Counted from the stretch's first letter, positions 38,962 through 47,119 are shown. The stretch: 64,000 nucleotides of DNA from Tetmemena sp. SeJ-2015 (GCA_027382625.1 JAJKFJ010021845.1:62001-126000); one strand, 5' to 3'. Numbers and translations are program-made. The notes: a model not told the origin generated them from the sequence alone.

Positions 38962-38990
38962 AGGCCGCGCCCCTTGCGGAGACGCGGCCC
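38962..38990 (-). terminator. Hairpin terminator of flp copy 1
   Basis: GGCCGCG and CGCGGCC enclose a 13-base loop, about 40 bases after the flp stop; on the minus strand the stem is followed by TTGACG. The same element follows each flp copy. Confidence 0.65.
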
Positions 38991-39028
38991 TGGTTGGTCC
39001 TGCCGACCGGGCCAAGCCCGGCGCTGGA

Positions 39029-39217
39029 TCAGAAGTTGTCGTCGGCGGCTTCGATCTCGGTGGCGATCGAGGTCGACAGGTTGCTGATCGCCGGCTGGAT
39101 GGCGCCCATGACGATCAGGCCAAGGCCCACGATCGCGGCGGTCAGCACGACCCAGTCAACGGTCACGGCACCGTCTTCGTCTTTTTGAAAGCGCTTGAAG
39201 ATGTTCATCAGTTTCAT
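39029..39217 (-). CDS. flp: Flp-type pilin, copy 1
   Basis: Complete 62-residue prepilin MKLMNIFKRFQKDEDG followed by AVTVDWVVLTAAIVGLGLIV. The prepilin peptidase should cut after Gly16. In most Flp pilins the mature residues 5-6 are Glu-Tyr; here they are Asp-Trp. The remainder is AISNLSTSIATEIEAADDNF. The protein is identical to copy 2. Its upstream region differs from copies 2 and 3 and has no TTAA box. Confidence 0.93.
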   Translation of the reverse strand: MKLMNIFKRFQKDEDGAVTVDWVVLTAAIVGLGLIVMGAIQPAISNLSTSIATEIEAADDNF

Positions 39218-39540
39218 GGTCAATATCCCTATTTTCGATTGCGTCGGATTTCGTTTCATCCTCCCGGTCGGACCTGACGCGGCCTCTGTTCCGCGGCACC
39301 CGGTTCCGGTCGGGATGAGAGGATATAGCCATCCGATCATGGCAGTGATTTGGTCATGCGGCCCCCGATTGCGGCATTTTCAGGGTCATTTTCCAGCATT
39401 GCTCAGAGTTTCTGCCACAGATGGCCGGCGTGAATCAGCGGGCGGTGCGCAGTGGGGCCAGCAGGCGGCGCTATGGGGTAGCCGCGGGCTTTTCAGGGGC
39501 TTTTGGTGCAAATCCCGCAGCATTCCCCGCGCTCACGTCA

Positions 39541-39569
39541 AGGCCGCGCCCCTTGCGGAGACGCGGCCC
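39541..39569 (-). terminator. Hairpin terminator of flp copy 2
   Basis: Same GGCCGCG/CGCGGCC stem as after copy 1, at the same distance from the flp stop. Confidence 0.65.
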
Positions 39570-39607
39570 TGGTTGGTCCTGCCGACCGGGCCAAGCCCGG
39601 CGCTGGA

Positions 39608-39796
39608 TCAGAAGTTGTCGTCGGCGGCTTCGATCTCGGTGGCGATCGAGGTCGACAGGTTGCTGATCGCGGGCTGGATGGCGCCCATGACGATCAGGCC
39701 GAGGCCCACGATGGCGGCGGTCAGAACCACCCAGTCAACGGTCACGGCACCGTCTTCGTCTTTCTGGAAGCGCTTGAAGATGTTCATCAGTTTCAT
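39608..39796 (-). CDS. flp: Flp-type pilin, copy 2
   Basis: Complete 62-residue prepilin identical in protein to copy 1. The ATG at 39796 is preferred over that at 39802 because AGGAAA lies 8 bases before it. The leader between the CtrA-type box (39928-39942) and the gene is about 130 bp long and the same as that of copy 3. The downstream flank is that of copy 1. Confidence 0.93.
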   Translation of the reverse strand: MKLMNIFKRFQKDEDGAVTVDWVVLTAAIVGLGLIVMGAIQPAISNLSTSIATEIEAADDNF

Positions 39797-39927
39797 GGTC
39801 ATTTTCCTGTTCAGGGTCCAGTTGCAATCTCGTCCGCGAGGCCTCTTTCCGGCGCGTTCGGTGCCGGGTGATCCGCCTTTCGGGGTAGGCCCTTTAAAGC
39901 CCCTGATCGTGGCTGGATTTGGGAAAA

Positions 39928-39942
39928 TTAACCTTTAATTAA
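39928..39942 (-). promoter_or_regulatory. CtrA box upstream of flp copy 2
   Basis: TTAACCTTTAATTAA is an exact TTAA-N7-TTAA, the consensus of the cell-cycle regulator CtrA in alphaproteobacteria. It lies about 130 bp upstream of the start codon in AT-rich sequence. CtrA control of pilA/flp is known in Caulobacter; control here is inferred from the motif. Confidence 0.7.
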
Positions 39943-40011
39943 GGTCTTTCGGGGAAACCCTCGGGCCGGATTCGCGGCGCGCGTCCCTGGAAGGGAAGCG
40001 CCTGAAGAACC

Positions 40012-40040
40012 AAAGGCCGCGCTCCTTGCGAAAGCGCGGC
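40012..40040 (-). terminator. Hairpin terminator of flp copy 3
   Basis: GGCCGCGC and GCGCGGCC enclose an 11-base loop. The loop sequence differs from that after copies 1 and 2, showing a separate origin of this flank. Confidence 0.65.
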
Positions 40041-40080
40041 CCTGGACTGTCCTGCGTGCCGGGCCAAGCCCGGCGCGGGA

Positions 40081-40269
40081 TCAGAAGTTGTCGTCGGCGG
40101 ATTCGATCTCGGTGGCGATCGAGGTCGACAGGTTGCTGATCGCGGGCTGGATGGCGCCCATGACGATCAGGCCGAGGCCCACGATGGCGGCGGTCAGCAC
40201 GACCCAGTCAACGGTCACGGCACCGTCTTCGTCTTTCTGGAAGCGCTTGAAGATGTTCATCAGTTTCAT
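40081..40269 (-). CDS. flp: Flp-type pilin, copy 3
   Basis: Complete 62-residue prepilin, same as copies 1 and 2 except Ser57 in TEIESADDNF. It carries the same leader and CtrA-type box as copy 2. It is the outermost gene of the Tad locus. Confidence 0.93.
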   Translation of the reverse strand: MKLMNIFKRFQKDEDGAVTVDWVVLTAAIVGLGLIVMGAIQPAISNLSTSIATEIESADDNF

Positions 40270-40400
40270 GGTCATTTTCCTGTTCAGGGTCCAGTTGCAA
40301 TCTCGTCCGCGAGGCCTCTTTCCGGCGCGTTCGGTGCCGGGTGATCCGCCTTTCGGGGTAGGCCCTTTAAAGCCCCTGATCGTGGCTGGATTTGGGAAAA

Positions 40401-40415
40401 TTAACCTTTAATTAA
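40401..40415 (-). promoter_or_regulatory. CtrA box upstream of flp copy 3
   Basis: TTAACCTTTAATTAA, identical to the box at 39928-39942 and at the same distance from its flp gene. Confidence 0.7.
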
Positions 40416-40583
40416 GGTCTTTCGGGGGAAATATCGGGTTCTTCGCGGGGCGACCGCTGCAAGCGTGGCGTGGCATATCGGTCGATATCGGCCGCGAAAG
40501 CGCGACGCGGACCGGGATTTGCTTTGCGACAGGGGGCCGCGTCTCCAGTCTGGCGGCAATCAAAACGGGCAGGCATCGCAAAG

Positions 40584-41433
40584 ATGCGCATGACTGACAG
40601 GCATATTGACGCTGGGCTTTGGTGTTCTGCCGCGCTTCTCCGGCGCGGGCGCAGGAGGATTTCACCTTTCGCCGCGTGAAGGTCAGCGAGAGGTGCCCGG
40701 CAAACGGATTACCGTGCAGATTGACCCGGTGAACAGGCCCGCCGTCTTGGCCGCGCCGGCTGAGGACCCGCCTTGTCCAGCGCCACCGCGCCCGCGCACC
40801 GGAGGCGCTGCGGACGGTCCATCGCGCCGCCCCCGCGTCGAATTACGCCTGGTTCTGGACAGGTGCCGACCGGACTGGGCAATGCCCAGGATTCGTTTCG
40901 AGCTGGCCATGGCCTCGCTGGCGCAGGGGCCGGGCGGGGCGGCGGTCCGCGCGCCGCGGATGCAGTCGATGCAGACATCGCCGATGTCTATGGCAAGGAC
41001 ATCCTAGTGGCGACGCTGGATACGAATGTCTCGCCGGCTGGTTCTGGCCGTGATGGGGATCGAAAGCGCCGGGCGCAAGGATGCGGTGTCGAACAAGGGC
41101 GCGACCGGGCTGATGCAGCTTATGCCCGCCACGGCCGAACGCTTCGGCGTCTCGGACAGCACCGATCCGGTCCAGAACATCAAGGGCGGCGTGGCCTATC
41201 TGAATTGGCTGATGAAGGAATTCGACGGCGACCCGGTGATGGTGCTGGCAGCCTACAATGCGGGCGAGGGCGCGGTGAAGGCCAATCAGGGCGTGCCGCC
41301 CTATGCCGAGACGCGCGATTATGTGCCCAAGGTGCTGGCGGCCTTCCAGGTGGCGCAGGGCCTGTGCCTGACCCCGCCGATGCTGGTCAGCGACCCCCGC
41401 GTCTTCAAGGTCAACGCCACGTCGGGCGGCTGA
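40584..41433 (+). CDS. Lytic transglycosylase (SLT domain), frameshifted N-terminus
   Basis: The C-terminal domain is clear: LVLAVMGIESAGRKDAVSNK contains the catalytic Glu of the ES motif, followed by GATGLMQLMPATAERFGVSD, NIKGGVAYLNWLMKEFDGDP and LAAYNAGEGAVKANQGVPPY. This is the slt/MltE-like lysozyme fold that cleaves murein glycan strands. Upstream, pieces in other frames (FHLSPREG, ITVQIDPVN, FELAMASLAQG, ADVYGKDILVATLDTNVSPA) belong to an exported N-terminal part, but its start near 40584 is uncertain. It lies divergent to the flp array and could open the wall for the pilus, though this is only a positional guess. Confidence 0.8.
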
Positions 41434-41525
41434 CCCCCGGGGTCTGCCTGCCGCTTGCCAGGGGGCCTGATGGCAAGGGCGGGCCACTGGCCCGCCCCCG
41501 GGGACGATCTGGGCCAGGAGGGCGA

Positions 41526-41816
41526 TCAGGCCTGGAACACGTCCGCCCATTCGGGGTGTTTCTTGCGCTGGGCATTCACGAAGGGGCAGAGCGGCACCAC
41601 CTTGAACCCCTCGGCCCGCGCCGCCGCCACCAGAGCCTCGACCAGCGCCAGCCCGGCGCCGGTGCCGCGAAAGGCATCGGGCACGCCGGTATGATCGGCG
41701 ATAATCAGCGTCGGCGTGGTGATGGAATAGGTCAGCTCGGCCTCTTCGCCATCCTTGCGGATGACAAAGCGGCCCTTGGTTTCGCCCTGTTCACGGGTGA
41801 CGATGTGCTCAGTCAA
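41526..41816 (-). CDS. GNAT-family N-acetyltransferase (YidJ/Gcn5-like, DUF-type)
   Basis: Intact 96-residue protein. [40 protein letters not shown] and [20 protein letters not shown] form a minimal GNAT fold, with the acetyl-CoA loop in RGTGAG. It ends [20 protein letters not shown], typical of this short acetyltransferase group. The substrate is unknown. Its start overlaps the scoB stop by 8 bp, so it is translated from the same transcript. Confidence 0.88.
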   Translation of the reverse strand: MTEHIVTREQGETKGRFVIRKDGEEAELTYSITTPTLIIADHTGVPDAFRGTGAGLALVEALVAAARAEGFKVVPLCPFVNAQRKKHPEWADVFQA

Positions 41817-42453
41817 CGAGCGTCGCCTCGGTCGCGGCGCGCAGTTCTGCTTCGGTCACGCCATCGGCAAGCTGCACGATCTTCAAGCCGCCCGGCACCA
41901 CATCCAGCACGCCGAGGTTGGTGATGATGCGGTTGACCACACCCTGACCCGTCAGCGGCAGGGTGCAGGCTTTCAGCACCTTTGACTCGCCGTGTTTGCT
42001 GGTGTGGTCCATCACCACCACCACGCGGCCCACGCCCGCCACAAGGTCCATCGCCCCGCCCATGCCCTTGACCAGCTTGCCGGGGATCATCCAGTTCGCG
42101 AGATCACCGTTTTCCGCCACTTCCATTGCGCCAAGGATGGCCATGGCGATCTTGCCGCCTCGGATCATGGCGAAGGATTGGGCGCTATCAAAGAATGCCG
42201 TCTGCGGCAGTTCGGTGATGGTCTGCTTGCCCGCGTTGATCAGGTCGGCGTCCTCTTCCCCCTCGAACGGGAAGGGTCCCATGCCAAGCATGCCGTTTTC
42301 CGATTGCAGGGTCACTTCGACGCCCTTCGGGATGTAATTCGCCACCAGCGTCGGAATCCCGATGCCAAGGTTCACATACCAGCCGTCTTGCAGTTCCTTC
42401 GCGGCCCGCGCCGCCATCTGGTTGCGGTCCCAGCCCTTGCTTTCCCCAGCCAT
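41809..42453 (-). CDS. scoB: 3-oxoacid CoA-transferase subunit B
   Basis: Intact 214-residue subunit. [19 protein letters not shown] and [14 protein letters not shown] contain the catalytic glutamate (SENG) that forms the enzyme-CoA thioester. [20 protein letters not shown] and [20 protein letters not shown] are further family parts. With subunit A it moves CoA from succinyl-CoA to acetoacetate or a related 3-oxoacid. The scoA stop and this start adjoin directly (TAA ATG). Confidence 0.95.
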   Translation of the reverse strand: MAGESKGWDRNQMAARAAKELQDGWYVNLGIGIPTLVANYIPKGVEVTLQSENGMLGMGPFPFEGEEDADLINAGKQTITELPQTAFFDSAQSFAMIRGGKIAMAILGAMEVAENGDLANWMIPGKLVKGMGGAMDLVAGVGRVVVVMDHTSKHGESKVLKACTLPLTGQGVVNRIITNLGVLDVVPGGLKIVQLADGVTEAELRAATEATLVD

Positions 42454-43154
42454 TTACACGGCCTCCTTCTTGCGGGTGGTGCGCTGCTCGATGCGCTTTT
42501 CATGCGGCCCCTGCACGATCCTGTGCACATAGATGCCCGGCAGGTGGATCGCATCGGGGTCAAGGCTGCCCAGCGGCACGATTTCCTCGACCTCGGCCAC
42601 GCAGACCTTGCCGCAGGTGGCGGCGGGCGGGTTGAAGTTGCGCGCGGTCTTGCGGAAGACGAGGTTGCCCGACGGATCGGCCTTCCACGCCTTGACGATC
42701 GACAGATCGGCCACGATCCCGCGTTCCAGAATGTACTCCTGGCCGTCGAACACCTTCACATCCTTGCCCTCGGCGATCACCGTGCCCACGCCGGTCTTGG
42801 TGTAAAAGCCGGGAATGCCAGCGCCCCCCGCCCGCATCCGCTCGGCCAGCGTGCCCTGGGGTTGAACTCAAGCTCAAGCTCGCCCGACAGGTATTGCCGC
42901 ATGAATTCGGCATTCTCGCCCACATAGGACGAGATCATTTTCCTGACCTGCCGCGATTCCAGCAGCACGCCCAGACCGAAACCGTCGACGCCCGCGTTGT
43001 TCGACGCCACGGTCAGGTCCTTGACGCCCGAGGCGACCAGAGCGTCGATCAGGTTCGGGATGCCGCACAGGCCGAACCCGCCTGCCGCGATCAGCATTCC
43101 ATCCGACAAGAGGCCGTCCAGCGCGTCGGCGGCTGTCTTATAGGTCTTGCTCAT
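42454..43154 (-). CDS. scoA: 3-oxoacid CoA-transferase subunit A, one frameshift
   Basis: Start MSKTYKTAADALDGLLSDGM, then IAAGGFGLCGIPNLIDALVA (CoA-binding GGFG motif) and LTVASNNAGVDGFGLGVLLE. A single indel near 42855 divides the gene; the second part starts MRAGGAGIPGFYTKTGVGTV and contains GIVADLSIVKAWKADPSGNL and FRKTARNFNPPAATC. Total about 235 residues. Subunits A and B and the acetyltransferase form one transcription unit. Confidence 0.93.
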
Positions 43155-43319
43155 TGGTCTCCCCCGAAGATGTCGCCTGTCATAAAGAGGCCGACCCTCT
43201 GCCTTGTCAATCGCTGCGCTGCACTGCGGCGGGGCGGCGCGGAACAGCTCGACCAGCTTTTCGCCCGATGGCCCTTTCGCCTGCCGCCGATCCGGCTAGA
43301 CTGGCGCCGCCTTGGCGCG

Positions 43320-43396
43320 GCCCGTCGTCACGATGTCGATCCAGGTGCTAACCGCCACTGCGGGTACTGCCGGTTCAAGTCCGGCCGCGGGCACCA
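43320..43396 (+). other. tRNA-like segment with perfect T-arm and CCA end
   Basis: The last 28 bases (43369-43396) are a perfect T-arm (GCCGG TTCAAGT CCGGC), a 7-base acceptor strand CGCGGGC, a discriminator A and CCA. Seventy-seven bases upstream, GCCCG can pair with the acceptor end. From memory this 3' half matches alphaproteobacterial tRNA-Leu. The middle does not fold into D and anticodon arms: no GG in a D-loop and no U33-anticodon pattern was found. It may be a tRNA fragment, an integration-site remnant, or a tRNA damaged by sequence errors. Confidence 0.3.
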
Positions 43397-43449
43397 GTCC
43401 TGTCTTGGGGAAAGCTGCGCCGGGCCAGGGCAGGTCCGGCGCATCGGCC

Positions 43450-43789
43450 TCAGGCGACCTGGATCAGGACCTCGTCGCCCTCGATCCGCACCGGATATGT
43501 GCGCAGATCGACGCAGGCGGGCAGTTTCCGCGATTCCCCGGTCTTGTAGTCGAACGTGCCGAAATGGCGCGGGCATTCGATGATCGCGCCATCGACCAGC
43601 CCGTCGGCGAGATGGATCTTCTCATGCGGAGCAATGGCCATCCATGGCGTGAATATCGCCCTCGGGCGAGCGGATCACCACATAGGTCCGCCCGGCCAAT
43701 GGTCAAGCGGCTTGACGTCCTCTCGGCGGATGCATCGCGCGGCAGCGGAACCTGGCCAGCGGCCGGGCGGCGGAGAGTTGGTCTGGCAT
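43450..43789 (-). CDS. MocE-like Rieske [2Fe-2S] ferredoxin, frameshifted
   Basis: Start MPDQLSAARPLARFRC (ATG at 43789). Two indels in 43640-43730 hide the first cluster motif; shifting the frame gives DGHCSxHEKIHLADGLVDG, then ECPRHFGTFDYKTGESRKLP with the second C-x2-H ligands, and ends YPVRIEGDEVLIQVA. The CxH...CxxH spacing is that of Rieske ferredoxins. MocE proteins pass electrons to a partner oxygenase in rhizopine catabolism. Here the partner is likely the adjoining di-iron hydroxylase, whose frame runs directly into this gene. Confidence 0.8.
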
Positions 43790-44800
43790 GCTTTCCGTTG
43801 CAGTTCCGTCAGGCCACCAGCTTTCTTGGCGGATACGGCGATCATCGCCTCGTCCGCCTCGGCCGAACCGTATGCGCAGGTGCCGAACCATTCGTCGAGC
43901 GGGATGCGGCGCTCGCCGTAATTCACCTCGAAATACTTGTGATGGAGGTAGTGATAGTAATTGTCGGTATTGATGGCCGCGTCCTCGGAGGTCACGATCC
44001 GGTCGAAACCGACATGCGACTTGGCGGGCGACAGCCCGGCATGGACAAGCTGGAACATGCCATGCACCGGATGCAGCGGCACGACGAAATGGATGAGCAC
44101 ACCCGAGAAGTAGAAGACATGCTCAAGCGTCGACATCGACATGCCCGACCACGGACCGGGATTGACGTTCTTGTGGTGGGTCTTGTGGATCAGGTGATAC
44201 AGCGGCCCGACATGGATCAGCCGGTGGATCAGGTAGAAATGCAGCTCGCGCCAGGCGGGCATCAGCAGAAAGCGCCACGACGAACCAGATCGGATGGGCC
44301 GCAAAATCCAGGAAGGGGATGGGGTTGTTGGCGTAAAGCCACCACAGCACGCATTCCCATAGGCGGTCCAGACCGGAACGCCGCTGCAGAAGGTCCAGAA
44401 CACGTTTTTCGGCATTCTGGCTGCCGAACAGGAAGGTCGGATTGTCCGTGTCGGGCCAGCGGGCGTTGTATTTGAAATTCGTCTCCTGATGGCGCTGGAT
44501 GTACAGCACGAGATGGAACCCGCCGTAAAACAGCAGCGTCCAGGCGGCCATTGCGCAACAGGATCAGCGCCATCCAGTCCCACTGGAAGGTTGCATCCGG
44601 GCCATGTCGGTGTTTAGGAAGACCCAGGAGATCAGCGCCACCAGGAAATAGGCGGTGTTCCAGGGCCAGACATAGCCCGGCAGCCATTTGAGGAACTTCC
44701 TGGGTTGCACCGGCCAGACGAAGATCGGCGCGCGTTGCGGCTTCTTGTTCGGCGTCCAGTGGCCGCGCTTGTCTCGGGTGCCGAAGTCGCTGTCTCTCAT
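43789..44800 (-). CDS. Fatty-acid-hydroxylase-superfamily di-iron enzyme, MocD-like, frameshifted
   Basis: Start MRDSDFGTRDKRGHWTPNKK (ATG at 44800). Membrane helices follow (AYFLVALISWVFL, MAAWTLLFYGGFHLVLYIQR). The three histidine boxes of the superfamily are present: HFYLIHRLIH, HLIHKTHHKN and HYLHHKYFEVNYGE. Indels lie near 44580, 44545 and 44290-44400. No stop is seen in this frame before the Rieske start, so the true junction is probably a short overlap hidden by an error. MocD-type enzymes hydroxylate or oxidatively demethylate; OlsE, which hydroxylates ornithine lipid, belongs to the same superfamily and is an alternative. Confidence 0.78.
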
Positions 44801-44848
44801 CGGATGTCTCGTTTCTTCAAAGGGTCGCGGGCGGATCGCGGGGATCCG

Positions 44849-45669
44849 TCAGGTGTCAAGCCGCTGGGTGATCTCGTCGAGAAGGGCCTGCGGCAGCGAA
44901 GCGGTCTCTTGCGGGGCGGGGAAATGACCGGCGGTCACGTCCTGGCGGAAAGCGGTCAGCGCGCGCAGCCTTTCGGCCTGAACCTCGCGTGCAAGTCGGG
45001 CGAGGTCGCCATAGCGGCGGGCATGGCGGGGGGTGGTCTCGGTCTCGCCGCAGATGTCCGAAGTGAACAGGAAGACGACTTCGGCCCCCTTGCCCGACCC
45101 CAGCGAGACGGTGACGAGGCCCGAGCGGCGCGACAGTTCGGCCATCAGCGGCGCGGGGATCAACTCGGCCTCGACGGCAAAGGCCCCGGCCTCTTCGAGC
45201 CTGCGAAAGCGGTGATGCAGCTCGACCGCCTCGTCGACCGTCTTGCCCACGGCGCGCACCGAGCCGACCCAGGTGGATTTGCGCGGCACAAAGCCCAGAT
45301 GGCCCATGACGGGAATGTCTTCGGCGGCCAGTAGCGAGACGACCGAAAGGCGGCGGGCGGTGATCACCGCATCCGCGCCATCGGTCAGGGCCTTGAAGGC
45401 GGTGCGCAGGATCTCGTCATCGGTGACCGCCTCGGCAAAGCCAGAGCGGCGGTCAGGAACATGCGCGGCGCGCCACGGGCACCTGGGCCCACGTTGCGCG
45501 CCCGGCAGATCGCCAGTTCGATCCCGGCGGCTTCGGCGGCGGCGGCTTCGACCGCGCTGTCACAGGTGACCTGGGCAAAGGCCGCGTGGCGGCCCTTGGC
45601 CTGCCGCAGCGAGGCCACTGTCGCCAGGCGGGTGCTGTCCCGGACGGCCCAATCGAAGATCCGCGCCAC
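44849..45669 (-). CDS. PanB-family enzyme (ketopantoate hydroxymethyltransferase-like), divergent, frameshifted
   Basis: The second half is clear: ADAVITARRLSVVSLLAAED-type helix, IPVMGHLGFVPRKSTWVGSV, RLEEAGAFAVEAELIPAPLM and GLVTVSLGSGKGAEVVFLFT, ending ALLDEITQRLDT. These follow the PanB fold, with the catalytic Glu in AEL. The first half (MARIFDWAVRDSTRLATVAS, AFAQVTCDSAVEAAAAEAAG, IELAICRARNV) lacks the GDS motif that binds magnesium in true PanB, and the IGIGAG loop is changed to VSLGSG. An indel lies near 45450. Start GTG at 45669, six bases after the rbsD stop. A role in sugar breakdown instead of pantothenate synthesis is inferred from position. Confidence 0.75.
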
Positions 45670-45674
45670 CTGGG

Positions 45675-46139
45675 TCAGCCCTTCGTCATCTTGGCGGCAT
45701 ATTCGGGCGGGGCCACGGTGCCGGGCTTCGAGAACCACTGCGGCACGTCGACGCCGGAATAAAGCAGGATATTGCCCCAGGGGTCGAAGGCCCCGGTACG
45801 CACGATCACCTTGGCCCGCGCCGCCATCTCACCCAGGATCGTGGCATGGGGCAGCATGGTGTGATCGCTGTCGGCGAACAGCGCCTTCACGGTCTGCAGC
45901 AGAAGCGGGTTATGCGTGGGCAGATTGTCGGCATAGGCAACCTTCTCGGCCACCATGTCTTCGGCGATCAGGCCAAGCACGGTCTTGAGGTCGGGCAGGT
46001 CGGGCATGATCGCAAGATCGATGCGCCAGGCCGTGTCCGGGATCGGAAAACCGGCATCGCACACGATCATCAGATCGCCATGGCCCATCGAGGCGATGGC
46101 GTGGTTCAGCTCTGCATTCAAGAGCTTGCCGCGTTTCAT
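45675..46139 (-). CDS. RbsD/FucU-type sugar pyranase-mutarotase
   Basis: Intact 154-residue protein: MKRGKLLNAELNHAIASMGH and GDLMIVCDAGFPIPDTAWRI hold the conserved His and the DAGFP motif of the RbsD/FucU family. DLPDLKTVLGLIAEDMVAEK and QWFSKPGTVAPPEYAAKMTK follow. The family converts pyranose to furanose or alpha to beta sugar forms before phosphorylation. It lies between the PfkB kinase and the PanB-like gene. Confidence 0.9.
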   Translation of the reverse strand: MKRGKLLNAELNHAIASMGHGDLMIVCDAGFPIPDTAWRIDLAIMPDLPDLKTVLGLIAEDMVAEKVAYADNLPTHNPLLLQTVKALFADSDHTMLPHATILGEMAARAKVIVRTGAFDPWGNILLYSGVDVPQWFSKPGTVAPPEYAAKMTKG

Positions 46140-46182
46140 GTCCTGTCTCCCTTGTCCTGAAACCTGTCCGGATTTGCGCCGG

Positions 46183-47119
46183 TCATTTCGCCAGCATCCC
46201 CATCAGCTCGTCGCGATGCGCCATCGAGGGATGACGCCCAGCGCGTGCAGGCATGGGCGCCTGCCGCCACGCCCCAGCGCACGGCCTCGACCAGGGGCAG
46301 CCCCTCGCCGATGGCGACCGCGAACGCCGCGTTGAAACTGTCGCCCGCGCCGGTGGTGTCGACCACATCGACCGCGGGGGCGGGCACCACCAGATCCAGC
46401 TCGTCATTCAGGATCAGCGCGCCCTCGCCGCCCATGGTCACGATCACCGTGCCCACCCCGCGGCGCCGCAGGGCCAGCGCCAGCTCATGCGTCGCGGTCG
46501 GGTCGTCGGGGCGCAGGCCCAGAAGAAGCCGCAGCTCGCTTTCATTCGGGGTCAGGTAATCGACATGTTCCAAAAGCCCGTCGGGCAGGGCGATCGCGGG
46601 GGCGGGGTTCAGGATGGTGCGCGCCCCGGCCTCGCGGCCCAGCTTCATGGCCTGGGCGGCGGCGGCGACCGGAATTTCCAGCACCGACATCACCACGTCA
46701 CTGCCCGCGATGCGCTTCGCGCGCGGTATCAACCAGCGCCGGGTCCATCAGCGTGTTGGCGCCCATGTCGAGGATGATGAAATTGTCGCCCGCCGCATTC
46801 AGCACGATGAAGCCCACGCCGGTCGCCTTGTCGGGGGTGCGGTGCAGATGGGTCGTGTCGACGCCCTCCGCCTCGTACAGCCGGGTCGCGACGCCTGCGA
46901 GTTCGTCCTGGCCCAGGCAGGCGACGATCGAAGACTGCGCGCCCAGCCGCGCCACGCCACCGCCTGGTTCGATCCCTTGCCGCCCGGCCCCAGGTCGAAA
47001 TCCGACCCGAACAGCGTCTGGCCGAAGACGGGGATGATGGGGGTGCGGATGGTCAGGCCGACGGCGAAACTGCCGACCACGGTAATTTTCGGGGCGCGCT
47101 TGGGGGCGTCAATGGACAT
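46183..47119 (-). CDS. Ribokinase-like PfkB-family sugar kinase, frameshifted
   Basis: Start MSIDAPKRAPKITVVGSFAV (ATG at 47119, overlapping the ABC ATPase stop by 11 bp). The PfkB motifs are GSDFDLGPGGKGSNQAVA near the start and VDVVDTTGAGDSFNAAFAVA with the catalytic Asp and anion hole near the end; LNPAPAIALPDGLLEHVDYL, TPNESEL is typical of ribokinase. Indels near 46950, 46715 and 46240 break the frame. The end is MGMLAK at 46183. It would phosphorylate the sugar brought in by the neighbouring transporter; the sugar is unknown. Confidence 0.88.

Larger units (their letters stand above)
38892..39221. repeat. Direct repeat A, first copy (flp copy 1 plus 3' flank)
   Basis: About 330 bp that recur at 39471-39800 with an offset of 579. 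The part outside the gene is practically identical; within the gene a few synonymous differences occur (for example near 39092 and 39147). The similarity stops at the flp start codon, so only the gene and its downstream flank are shared. Confidence 0.85.
39471..39800. repeat. Direct repeat A, second copy (flp copy 2 plus 3' flank)
   Basis: Matches 38892-39221 at constant offset 579, from CTATGGGGTAGCC to the flp start. With repeat B this makes flp copy 2 a hybrid of its neighbours. Confidence 0.85.
39588..39954. repeat. Direct repeat B, first copy (flp copy 2 plus 5' flank)
   Basis: About 367 bp that recur at 40061-40427 with offset 473. It covers the flp gene, its leader and the CtrA-type box; only scattered single-base differences are seen. 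Similarity ends after GGTCTTTCGGGG. Confidence 0.88.
40061..40427. repeat. Direct repeat B, second copy (flp copy 3 plus 5' flank)
   Basis: Matches 39588-39954 at offset 473. One of the few coding differences changes Ala57 of copy 2 to Ser57 in copy 3. Confidence 0.88.

Noticed and set aside
41478..41500. GGGCGGGCCA/TGGCCCGCCC hairpin after the transglycosylase as terminator
   Set aside because: The stem is good but no T-run follows on either strand, so I did not annotate it as a terminator.
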